Assembly (NCBI GenBank): GCA_035557475.1
Contig: DATMDV010000505.1
Coordinates: forward strand, 1 to 7,589
From: JALOLG01 sp035557475
GTDB lineage: Bacteria > Actinomycetota > Acidimicrobiia > Acidimicrobiales > Ilumatobacteraceae
Direction of reading: 5' to 3'
Length of the DNA: 7,589 nt
Part shown: in pieces, positions 1 to 5,890 of the stretch
How the letters are laid out: every line of letters starts with the position of its first letter
Position numbering within the stretch: the stretch's first letter is position 1
Notes under the pieces: model-generated
Database searches by the model: none
What the model was told of the DNA's origin: nothing
The model's input: only the letters and a program-made list of their open reading frames with translations
Translations under genes and position numbers: made by a program

Positions 1-166
1 CAGACATCGAGTCGAGCAGCGACGCATGACGCGGCAACCGCGACCTGAGAAACGCCAACGCATCGGCTTCGGTCATCCCGCAGATCATCGCGCCGACCTC
101 GACAGTGTCGAACTGCGGGAGCGGTAGGGCGTTCCGCCAACGCGATGTCTCCAGCGACGCTCGCAC
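1..166 (-). CDS. Partial hypothetical protein, 5' end only, runs off left edge
   Basis: On the minus strand a frame with GC-rich third positions is open from about position 274 to the left edge. The earliest sensible start is GTG at 166, giving about 55 residues. A later ATG at 88 is preceded by GAGG eight bases upstream, so the protein may instead begin MICGMTEADALAFLRSRLPR. The stretch after that ATG reads like a soluble, helix-forming N-terminus. No family is recognised and no function is offered. It points away from the M23 peptidase gene at 362, so the two could share an upstream region. The missing remainder limits confidence, and a second minus frame in the same place also has reasonable codons. 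Confidence 0.35.
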   Translation of the reverse strand, partial: MRASLETSRWRNALPLPQFDTVEVGAMICGMTEADALAFLRSRLPRHASLLDSMS

Positions 167-326
167 CCTGTCGGGTGGGCTCGACGAACCGTGATTCGGC
201 GGGAACGGCGACAACCTGACCCGCCTGAGCAACAGGCCCGCCGCCCACCGCCCGGCCCGCCAACCAGCCGCAACTCAACGGGCCGATGGTGTTCACCGAC
301 CTCGACGTCCTCGACGACCGGTCCGT

Positions 327-335
327 TGGTATGGT
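327..335 (+). promoter_or_regulatory. Possible extended -10 promoter of the LysM-M23 gene
   Basis: TGGTATGGT fits the extended -10 pattern TG-N-TATNNT and lies 26 bases before the ATG at 362. No convincing -35 hexamer stands at 16-18 bases upstream, as is allowed for extended -10 promoters. The rest of 167-361 holds no feature I can support. This is a motif match only. Confidence 0.22.
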
Positions 336-361
336 TCCCGTCCGGCGGGCGCCTCATCGAC

Positions 362-1693
362 ATGAAGCGAACTCCCCACATCTCCACCACTGTCGACCGG
401 GCCTTCGGACGGCGAACCGGACGATTGACGCTTGCGGCTCTGGCTGTCGCGATGACCTTGATCGCGCCCGCGTTGCCCGCCCATGCGGGCGGTCGTTCGA
501 TGCGTCGCATCTGCGCCTCGACGGCCTCGTCGCCCGCACCGGCGGCGTACACCGTGGCCGAGGGCGATGCCTGGTTCTCCGTCGCAACGGCGGCAGGCGT
601 TACCGCGGGAGCCCTTCTGGCGGCGAACGATGCGGACGCCTCGACCGTGCTGTACCCGGGCGACGTGCTGTGCTTGCCCGACGGAGCGCCCCGTCCCGCG
701 CCGATCTCCGACCAGGCTTCGTGTGCGTCCAGGTACACCGTGGTGAACGGCGACAGCTGGTTCCGAATCGCACGATCCGCCGACGTGTCGTTGGGAAGCC
801 TGCTCGACGCGAACGATGCCAATGCCGACGCCGTGCTACAGGCCGGTGCCGAGATTTGCCTGCCTGCCGGTGCGGCTGCACCTCCGCCGTCCGGCCCAGC
901 ATGCGCGTCCAAGCACACCGTGCTGGTCGGCGAAAGCTGGTCAGGGATCGCAATGTCGGCGGGCCTGGGCACAACAGCGCTGCTCGAGGCCAATAACGCG
1001 ACATCGACGGCCGTCCTCCAGCCCGGGGACGAGCTCTGCCTCCCTCCCGGTGCTACGCCGTTGGCCACGGCCAACCCGTGCGTTTCGAAGCGCACCGTCG
1101 CAGTCGGCGAGAGCTGGTACGTGATCTCGCGCTCGACGGGCGTCCCGATCAAAGCGCTCTATGCCGCGAACGCCGCCTCTGCATCGTCCTCGCTCCACCC
1201 CGGCCGGAGCCTGTGTCTGCCGGAGGTCGGCTTCGGGCGCGGCCTGCAGAGCACGCTGCTCGAAGCTGCGCCCGTGCGAGGAGCATGTCGGTTCGCCAAC
1301 TCTTGGATGGCGTCGCGCGGTAATCGGCTTCACGTCGGGGTCGACCTGATCTCACCGGCCGGCACCGCGGTCGTGGCCGCTGCGAGCGGCACCCTCACCC
1401 GGCAGACGAAGGGCGCCGAGCGTTCCGGGAACGCGTGGTGGCTCACCACGCCGAGCGGCACCTACTTCTTCTATGCGCACCTCTCGGGGTTCGAGAACGG
1501 TCTGACGGTCGGCTCGCGGGTGCGCGCCGGCGACGTCATCGGCTACGTCGGCTCCACCGGCAACGCCGTGTCACCCCATCTCCACTTCGAAATCCACCCG
1601 CATGGCGGCGGACCGATCAACCCGTACGACTCCATCTGGATGGTGGGCGGTTGCCGCTACGACCGACGCTACGAGCAGGCGCCCCTCTCCTGA
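362..1693 (+). CDS. Secreted LysM-repeat M23 family metallopeptidase
   Basis: A 443-residue exported protein that probably binds peptidoglycan and cuts its peptide cross-links. The frame is open back to 191, but ATG 362 is chosen because it begins a clear signal peptide: a basic N-terminus (residues 1-21), a hydrophobic core (22-39) and an AHA cleavage site near residue 42. Four LysM repeats follow at about 63-106, 125-167, 185-227 and 244-287. Each ends in (L/I)CLP and carries W where the usual GDTL motif has L (GDAW, GDSW, GESW, GESW). The M23 domain covers about 307-431. The family's zinc ligands H324, D328 and H408 are present, as are the catalytic-type histidines H373 (YAHL) and H406 (HLHFE), so it should be active. 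All ten cysteines can be paired: one before and one at the end of each LysM, plus C309 and C431 around the peptidase. No strong ribosome binding site is seen before the chosen start. The domain call is firm; the substrate is inferred from the family. Confidence 0.93.
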   Translation: MKRTPHISTTVDRAFGRRTGRLTLAALAVAMTLIAPALPAHAGGRSMRRICASTASSPAPAAYTVAEGDAWFSVATAAGVTAGALLAANDADASTVLYPGDVLCLPDGAPRPAPISDQASCASRYTVVNGDSWFRIARSADVSLGSLLDANDANADAVLQAGAEICLPAGAAAPPPSGPACASKHTVLVGESWSGIAMSAGLGTTALLEANNATSTAVLQPGDELCLPPGATPLATANPCVSKRTVAVGESWYVISRSTGVPIKALYAANAASASSSLHPGRSLCLPEVGFGRGLQSTLLEAAPVRGACRFANSWMASRGNRLHVGVDLISPAGTAVVAAASGTLTRQTKGAERSGNAWWLTTPSGTYFFYAHLSGFENGLTVGSRVRAGDVIGYVGSTGNAVSPHLHFEIHPHGGGPINPYDSIWMVGGCRYDRRYEQAPLS

Positions 1694-1726
1694 TTGCGCC
1701 GTGATCCTCCAAGGCGTCGGGCCCAT

Positions 1727-1772
1727 GGTGCTCGTCATCCGCCTTGTCGCTCGAGAGCACGCGTCGAGCACC
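1727..1772. repeat. Inverted repeat between convergent genes
   Basis: GGTGCTCG at 1727-1734 is repeated in perfect inverse as CGAGCACC at 1765-1772, with a 30-base spacer. It lies in the 146-base gap between the ends of the M23 gene and the TIGR03086-like gene, where a two-way terminator would be expected. There is no T run, and the spacer is long for a terminator, so the role is uncertain. No gene is seen in 1694-1839. Confidence 0.35.
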
Positions 1773-1839
1773 CGAGCTCGTCACAGAACTCGCCTGTCGC
1801 ACTCCGTGGATGGCGCGCGCAAGGTGTACGTCGAAACTT

Positions 1840-2382
1840 CTATACGGCGCGGCCGACGAAGTTGAGGAACTGAGTCTGCGCCTCGGCACCGGCCGGCGAC
1901 TCAATCTTCGAACCCATGATGCCGGGATCGCGCAGCACGGCGTCGAGCGTCTTGACAGCATTGTGGACCCACTCGACGGCATCCGCATTGAGCGTGTCGT
2001 CCTGACCGGTGGCGCGTGACAGGTCCCACGTATGGGCCAGTAGCTCCAAGCAGATCAGCTGGTCGATCATCTGGTCCACCGGCATCGGGCCGAACGGGGT
2101 CGGGAACACTGCCGCGCAAATCGCAGGATCGGCCAGAACGGCCTCCAGATCCGCATTCGCCGAATCCCACGCAACGACCACATCCTCGTCAGCCGTGACC
2201 TCAACGCGAACGTCCCCGTTCGCCCAAGCCGTGACGCTGCGGAACATCGTGATGACGTGGACGACGAGATCGCGAGCCGACCACCCTTCGCACGGCGACT
2301 CGGCACTCCAGTCGGACGTGCCATGCACACGTGCGCTGAAGTCTGCCGCAACGGCGGTGAAGAGGTCTCCTGGTTCGCTCAC
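1840..2382 (-). CDS. TIGR03086 / maleylpyruvate isomerase N-terminal-like metal-binding protein
   Basis: A 180-residue cytoplasmic protein of the DinB-like four-helix fold, in the group annotated as TIGR03086 or mycothiol-dependent maleylpyruvate isomerase N-terminal domain. The diagnostic segment PCEGWSARDLVVHV spans residues 30-43. The likely metal ligands are H42 and the E113-xxx-H117 pair in LELLAHTWDL. This matches the His...Glu-xxx-His arrangement known for mycothiol-dependent maleylpyruvate isomerase, as I recall it. The protein is shorter than that isomerase and lacks its C-terminal domain, so isomerase activity should not be assumed; thiol-dependent or metal-dependent chemistry is the family expectation. 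The start is GTG at 2382, with GGGAG a short distance upstream. It converges with the M23 gene and is divergent from the methyltransferase, 284 bases apart. The family assignment is good; the substrate is unknown. Confidence 0.85.
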   Translation of the reverse strand: MSEPGDLFTAVAADFSARVHGTSDWSAESPCEGWSARDLVVHVITMFRSVTAWANGDVRVEVTADEDVVVAWDSANADLEAVLADPAICAAVFPTPFGPMPVDQMIDQLICLELLAHTWDLSRATGQDDTLNADAVEWVHNAVKTLDAVLRDPGIMGSKIESPAGAEAQTQFLNFVGRAV

Positions 2383-2657
2383 ACTTCACTCCCAAGACGA
2401 CTTGCAGGCGTCGGCGCCGAAGCAGATCGGTAGGACGATCTTCTACTCGCGTCTCGAGGTCCGCGCCGGAGTGAACACCACGCGCGTCCTTCCCGACCGA
2501 TGTCGTGGCCACCATCCGGCGATTGGCGACAGGTCGCGAGCCCGCCGTGGCCGCGCTACAGGACGTTCTGGCGCAGCCAGAGTCTGCCGACGCCGGATCG
2601 ACGTTGGCCACCGAAGTCGTGCTGGAATGTGCAGGGGCCCCCGTGGGCTCCCAGTTC

Positions 2658-2662
2658 GGAGG
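2658..2662 (+). promoter_or_regulatory. Ribosome binding site that sets the methyltransferase start
   Basis: GGAGG lies four bases before ATG 2667. It supports this start over the in-frame GTG at 2505. The protein from this ATG also begins like other members of the family, with an HYxxGDL-like segment followed by ALRAAG. Confidence 0.65.
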
Positions 2663-2666
2663 CGAC

Positions 2667-3470
2667 ATGGATGCGGAAGATCTCGTGCGGGGTCACTACA
2701 GCGGCGACAACCTCGAGGACGTGGTGACGGGTGCCCTGCGCGCCGCGGGGGTCGATGTCGACGCCCTGCGGATCGAGGATCTGGCCGGGCTGGACCAGCT
2801 CCACGCGGGCTTCGGCCCCGCTGCTGAGCACCTGCTCGAGTCGCTCGCCCTCAGCCCCGGGATCACCTTGCTCGACGTTGGCTGTGGCATCGGCGGGCCG
2901 GCGCGCATGGCGGCGGCCCACCACGGCTGCCGCGTCACCGGGATCGATCTCAGCCCCGACTTCGTCGACCTCGCCCGGTCTCTCACCGAACGACTGGGAC
3001 TCGCCTCGAAGGTCACCTTCGACGTCGGATCGGCGACTGACCTGCCCTACGCCGACGGGTCATTCGCGCGGGCGATGTTGAACCACGTTGGGATGAACAT
3101 CGCCGACAAGGCGCAGGTGTTCGCCGAGGTGCGTCGCGTCCTGGAGCCCGGTGGCCTGTTCGCCGTGTACGAGCAGATGCGGACCGGCGACGGCGAACTC
3201 CTCTACCCATTGCCGTGGGCCGATGACGAAGCATCGTCGTTCGTCGACACGCGGCAGCGCTACGCGGAGCTGCTCGACAGCGCCGGCTTCACTGTCGAGC
3301 ACGATGAGGATCGGACCGCGGCCAACGCGGCGGGCGGGCCGCCATCGCCGGGCACGCTGAGCCCAGGGGTCCTGTTCGGTCCCGGGTTCGGGGAGCGACT
3401 GGGCAACAACATCGCGGCCGCCATGGCAGGGACCCTCGGCGCCGTGCTGATGGTGGCCCGCGCCGTCTGA
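2667..3470 (+). CDS. Class I SAM-dependent methyltransferase
   Basis: A 267-residue cytoplasmic methyltransferase with a Rossmann fold, acting on an unknown small molecule. Motif I, LLDVGCGIGGPAR, at residues 68-80 binds S-adenosylmethionine. The acidic residue after strand 2 is D94 in VTGIDLS. The motif II region is SATDLPYADGSF (122-133), and the strand 5 region begins in RRVLEPGGLFAVYEQM (156-171). The first 60 residues (HYSGDNLEDVV, ALRAAG, LDQLHAGF) match the helical cap of a group related to sarcosine/dimethylglycine-type and UbiE-like methyltransferases. MNIADK at 143-148 is also typical of that group. The same frame is open upstream to 2475 with coding-like codons, so a longer protein from GTG 2505 (321 residues) cannot be excluded. 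It converges with the SnoaL-like gene 82 bases away. The fold is certain; the substrate is not predicted. Confidence 0.92.
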   Translation: MDAEDLVRGHYSGDNLEDVVTGALRAAGVDVDALRIEDLAGLDQLHAGFGPAAEHLLESLALSPGITLLDVGCGIGGPARMAAAHHGCRVTGIDLSPDFVDLARSLTERLGLASKVTFDVGSATDLPYADGSFARAMLNHVGMNIADKAQVFAEVRRVLEPGGLFAVYEQMRTGDGELLYPLPWADDEASSFVDTRQRYAELLDSAGFTVEHDEDRTAANAAGGPPSPGTLSPGVLFGPGFGERLGNNIAAAMAGTLGAVLMVARAV

Positions 3471-3540
3471 GGTCACACGGTCTCGGTGACGTCCCGGTCT
3501 GCGCGGATCGGCGCGTTCGTGCGTCCTGGACGGCTTTGGG

Positions 3541-3562
3541 CGTCGCCTGACATCAGGCGTCG
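3541..3562. repeat. Near-perfect palindrome at the end of the SnoaL-like gene, possible two-way terminator
   Basis: CGCCTGA at 3544-3550 and TCAGGCG at 3553-3559 are perfect inverse copies separated by CA. One T:T mismatch and two more pairs extend the arms to 3541 and 3562. It overlaps the TGA stop codon of the leftward gene (3553-3555) and sits between convergent genes, which suits a terminator. There is no T run on either side, so it could instead be a protein-binding palindrome. Confidence 0.4.
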
Positions 3563-4008
3563 AGCACCCCAGTGTTCTGACAGGCGACAAGGAGCCACCG
3601 TGCGTCCTCCTTGGCCATGATGAACAGCGGAGTGCCTTCACCCTCGGCTTCGTTTGGTTGACCGGCGAAGCCGAGGGCCTCGGCCTTCGCTCGCTGGTTG
3701 CTCGCGTAGACCTGGCGCACTTTGACGGCAGCGACATCGGCTCGAATGAAGAGGATGTGCGTCACCTCCATCGTGATCGTGAGTCCCTTCATGCCTCCGG
3801 GCAGGACCTCTCGCGTAAACGCCGCGATCTCGTCGTGACCGAAGAGCAGCTGGCCGCCGCCCGTCGTCCAGATCGCGTCGGCGCGGAACAGGCCGAGGAA
3901 CTCGTCGACGAGCTCGTTCTGCGTTGCGTGCTCGACACTGGCGACTACCCGCTTGATCGACTCGATATCAGCCGTTCGTGTGGGGTGGTCGACCTCTGTC
4001 GGTTCCAT
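3553..4008 (-). CDS. SnoaL-like / SgcJ-EcaC family protein (NTF2-like fold)
   Basis: A 151-residue protein of the NTF2-like superfamily, closest in pattern to the SgcJ/EcaC group. Recognisable parts are DIESIKRVVASVEHATQNEL (residues 14-33), FRADAIWTTGGGQLLFGHDEI (41-61, the usual disaster-free 'dose and denature' type segment being absent), AAFTREVLPGGMKG (62-75), and the strands THILFIRADVAAVKVRQVY (83-101) and TPLFIMAKEDARWLLVACQNT (126-146). Members form small barrels with a pocket; some are enzymes and some only bind ligands. The start is ATG 4008, with GAGGAG six bases upstream. The frame is open to 4212, but that extension is rich in Arg, Pro and Ala and is unlike the family. It lies downstream of the SRPBCC gene on the same strand, 240 bases away. 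The family call is good; no specific function can be assigned. Confidence 0.85.
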   Translation of the reverse strand: MEPTEVDHPTRTADIESIKRVVASVEHATQNELVDEFLGLFRADAIWTTGGGQLLFGHDEIAAFTREVLPGGMKGLTITMEVTHILFIRADVAAVKVRQVYASNQRAKAEALGFAGQPNEAEGEGTPLFIMAKEDARWLLVACQNTGVLDA

Positions 4009-4014
4009 CGTTTG

Positions 4015-4041
4015 CTCCTCTGTCGCCGGCGGAATCGCCGG
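4015..4041 (-). promoter_or_regulatory. Ribosome binding site with an adjacent upstream hairpin
   Basis: On the minus strand GAGGAG (4015-4020) lies six bases before ATG 4008 and fixes the start of the SnoaL-like gene. Five bases further upstream, CCGGCG and CGCCGG (4026-4041) form a six-pair all-GC stem with a four-base loop. Such a stem could affect ribosome access or protect the mRNA end. I see no gene in the remainder of 4009-4248. Confidence 0.5.
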
Positions 4042-4248
4042 GCTGGATTGGTTCATGGGCTTGGCTGCGGGGAGGGGTGTGCTCGGCGAGCGCCGCACGA
4101 AGTGTTCCGAATCGTGCGCGCTGTCACCTCGGCGAGCGGCGACCCCAGCGCGGGCCTCCATCGCACGTCCGAGATCGCGCCCACCGAGCACGCGCCGTCC
4201 GCTGAGGTTCACGATGATTTGTGGGAGCTCCGAGGGATGTGGCGTTCG

Positions 4249-4758
4249 TCAGTCACGATGACCACCTCGCGAAGTGTCTCCCTCGGCCAGGTCCCGCGGA
4301 TGGGCGTCGGCAGTCAGGTTGAGTTTGACGCCGTGCTCGAGGAACGCTTTGAGCCCGGCGAGCATCCAGGTGAACCCCTGCGTCGAGTCGACCACGTACC
4401 GCATGAGATCGTCGGCGTCACCAGTGAACCCCTGCTCGGTGATCCGCACGAACGTGTTGCCGTCGTGCTGCGTCATGAGGTTCCATTCGACAGTGGTCGT
4501 GCCGCTGTAGCCCTGCCACTCGATGACGATCCGCTCGTTTGGCCGGATCTCTCTCACCGTCACCTGAGTTGAGACGTCGTACATCTCCCAATCCCATTGA
4601 ACCTGCTTGCCGCGTTCGAGACGGCCACTGCCTTTCGTGAACCAGAACTGTGTGGTGATGTCGGGGTTCACCAGCGCTTCGAAGACTTCGGACGCCGGCT
4701 TCCGAACGAGCATCTCCGTTCTGGACTGCGGTGGCAGTGTCAGGTGCGTGTTTGTCAC
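4249..4758 (-). CDS. SRPBCC / AHSA1-type START-like domain protein
   Basis: A 169-residue cytoplasmic protein with one SRPBCC domain of the AHSA1 (activator of Hsp90 ATPase 1-like) type. The typical order of segments is present: RKPASEVFEALVNPD (19-33), TTQFWFTKGSGRLERGKQVQWDWE (35-58), VTVREIRPNERIVIEW (66-81), TTTVEWNLM (87-95), TFVRITEQGF (102-111), and the C-terminal helix GFTWMLAGLKAFLEHGV (128-144). The domain forms a hydrophobic cavity and usually binds a lipid-like or aromatic ligand. The start is GTG 4758, with AGGAGG (4766-4771) seven bases upstream. A TAG stop in another frame overlaps that AGGAGG, as would be expected if a gene once ended there. The gene is divergent from the reductase gene at 5105 and upstream of the SnoaL-like gene. 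The family is firm; the ligand and role are unknown. Confidence 0.9.
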   Translation of the reverse strand: MTNTHLTLPPQSRTEMLVRKPASEVFEALVNPDITTQFWFTKGSGRLERGKQVQWDWEMYDVSTQVTVREIRPNERIVIEWQGYSGTTTVEWNLMTQHDGNTFVRITEQGFTGDADDLMRYVVDSTQGFTWMLAGLKAFLEHGVKLNLTADAHPRDLAEGDTSRGGHRD

Positions 4759-4901
4759 GGCGTGTCCTCCTACAGCTTCGTGATGTCGAGGTAGTTGTCC
4801 GTGGGCCGTCGAGTGAGTTGCGGAACTCGACGAGGTCGGACACGACACCGACGGTACGAGCGCCGCGAGGAACCGTCTTGAACGAATCGAGCAGTCTCAA
4901 G

Positions 4902-4926
4902 CTCGGAGCAGGCGGCCTGCTCCGGG
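4902..4926. repeat. Strong stem-loop, first of three in series
   Basis: CGGAGCAGG (4904-4912) and CCTGCTCCG (4916-4924) pair perfectly over nine bases around the three-base loop CGG. One further T-G pair and one C-G pair extend it to 4902 and 4926. No T run follows it directly. Confidence 0.6.
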
Positions 4927-4965
4927 TGGCAACGAAGGGGTGACGCGTGGTGGGTGGGCGCGAAC

Positions 4966-4986
4966 CCATCGGCGACGAGCCGATGG
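4966..4986. repeat. Strong stem-loop, second of three in series
   Basis: CCATCGGC (4966-4973) and GCCGATGG (4979-4986) pair perfectly over eight bases around the five-base loop GACGA. It starts 39 bases after the first stem-loop. Confidence 0.6.
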
Positions 4987-4995
4987 CTGACTCGG

Positions 4996-5017
4996 TCGCG
5001 GGCTCCGCGATGATTTT
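4996..5017 (+). terminator. Stem-loop followed by a short T run, terminator-like
   Basis: TCGCGG (4996-5001) and CCGCGA (5005-5010) form a six-pair stem around GCT, followed by TGATTTT ending at 5017. On the plus strand this resembles an intrinsic terminator, with a short stem and a weak T run. If transcription enters from the left it could stop or pause about 90 bases before the reductase start, so attenuation is possible. It is the third hairpin in the series. Confidence 0.35.
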
Positions 5018-5104
5018 GCGACTCGCCGCCCGTCCAACATTCGTGCCGCCGTGGTAGCGATGGCATTAGCGGCGACGTGACACCCCGAGGAAAGGACAAC
5101 ACCC

Positions 5105-5710
5105 ATGCCAGAGCTTCTGGTCGACTTCATCACATCCCTCGACGGGTACGCATCGGGGGAGGGCTGGCCCGGCTTCTGGGGTCTCGAGGGGCCTGAGTAC
5201 CTGGCCTGGCTGGGCGAGCAGCCCGAGGTCACGTACTTGATGGGAGCGAACACCTACCGGGTGATGTCGGGTTTCGCCGCCGGAGAGACTCCACCGGGCG
5301 TAGACGAGTTCAGGGCCGAAGAGGAGGCGTCCGTCGACGAACTCACGCGAGCGTCGAAGATGGTGTTCTCCGCCTCGCTCGACGAGCCGCTCACGTGGGC
5401 CAACTCCACACTCGTGCGCGACGACGCGGTCGACACGGTCCGGGCGATGAAGGAGAGCGCCTCGGGACTCCTCAGCACCATCGGCAGCCTCAGCCTGTGC
5501 CGGTCACTGCTGCGAGCCGGACTCGTTGATCGCTTCCGGGTCGTGATGTTCCCGGTGATCACCGGCGCCACGGGCGAGGAACGCATCTACGACGGCTACC
5601 CGGACGTCGCCCTCGAGATGACCGACCACCGCACCTTCGACGGCCGCATCCAGCTCGTCGAATACCGGCCCCGCGTCCTGGAGCACCCACCGCTCAACCC
5701 CACCGCGTGA
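5105..5710 (+). CDS. Dihydrofolate reductase family protein (RibD C-terminal type)
   Basis: A 201-residue cytoplasmic protein of the RibD C-terminal / dihydrofolate-reductase-like family, which binds NADPH. The hallmarks are in the expected order: LLVDFITSLDGYASG (residues 4-18), TYLMGANTYRVMSGF (43-57), KMVFSASLDEPLTWANSTLV (85-104), an STIGSLSLCRSLLRAGLVDRF nucleotide-binding region (124-144), MFPVITGATGEERIYDG (148-164), and a final strand RIQLVEYRP (181-189). Length suits the family. The start is ATG 5105, with GAGG and AAGGA between 5087 and 5096. Many such proteins are stand-alone reductases of unknown substrate, not true dihydrofolate reductases. It could share a transcript with the hotdog-type gene 180 bases downstream, but palindromes follow its stop. 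The family is firm; the substrate is unknown. Confidence 0.92.
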   Translation: MPELLVDFITSLDGYASGEGWPGFWGLEGPEYLAWLGEQPEVTYLMGANTYRVMSGFAAGETPPGVDEFRAEEEASVDELTRASKMVFSASLDEPLTWANSTLVRDDAVDTVRAMKESASGLLSTIGSLSLCRSLLRAGLVDRFRVVMFPVITGATGEERIYDGYPDVALEMTDHRTFDGRIQLVEYRPRVLEHPPLNPTA

Positions 5711-5737
5711 CGTCACCAGGACCCCGCCATGACGGGG
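5707..5737. repeat. Palindrome and short hairpin just after the reductase gene
   Basis: GTGACGTCAC (5707-5716) is a perfect ten-base palindrome containing the stop codon. It is followed by CCCCG (5722-5726) and CGGGG (5733-5737), a five-pair stem with a six-base loop. Together they could end the reductase transcript, although there is no T run. The second stem overlaps ATG 5729, which weakens that codon as a start for the next gene. Confidence 0.35.
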
Positions 5738-5890
5738 CCCGCCGTCGCCGGCTTGGGAAGTACACCGAGACACCACAGGCACCGGCCATCGGCTTCGCTG
5801 ACGTCCTCACCGTGGCAGTGGCGTTGCTTGCGCGTCTTCTCGCGGTTTCAGCGCGAGCCAGAACCGGACCACCGGACAGCGACGCGTACG

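Larger units (their letters stand above)
4759..5104. other. 346-base divergent intergenic region with serial hairpins
   Basis: No intact gene is supported here, though short coding-like segments on the minus strand (about 4770-4905) may be the end of a decayed gene. The region must carry the promoters of the leftward SRPBCC gene and the rightward reductase gene, but no clear -35/-10 pair is visible. Its main content is three perfect stem-loops between 4902 and 5010, followed by TTTT at 5014-5017. Confidence 0.6.

Noticed and set aside
85..1152. Long minus-strand open frame of 355 codons opposite the LysM-M23 gene
   Set aside because: It mirrors the repeat structure of the real gene on the other strand and has no recognisable domain. 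The plus-strand protein has a signal peptide, LysM repeats and an intact zinc site.
2009..2827. Plus-strand open frame of 272 codons across the TIGR03086-like gene and into the methyltransferase
   Set aside because: The sequence is rich in Ser, Thr, Arg and Ala with no domain, and overlaps two well-supported genes in other frames.
3658..4572. Plus-strand open frame of 304 codons opposite the SnoaL-like and SRPBCC genes
   Set aside because: It is the complement of two genes with clear families and good ribosome binding sites; its own protein shows no family pattern.
5032..5038. GTCCAAC resembling the RYYYAAC end of an integron attC site
   Set aside because: No matching GTTRRRY partner occurs at a suitable distance, the genes alternate in direction, and no integrase is present. 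The motif is short enough to arise by chance.
5729..5890. Extended start of the hotdog-type protein at ATG 5729
   Set aside because: The added 54 residues are Arg- and His-rich with poor codon pattern, the ATG lies in the loop of a hairpin, and the domain begins cleanly at ATG 5891.
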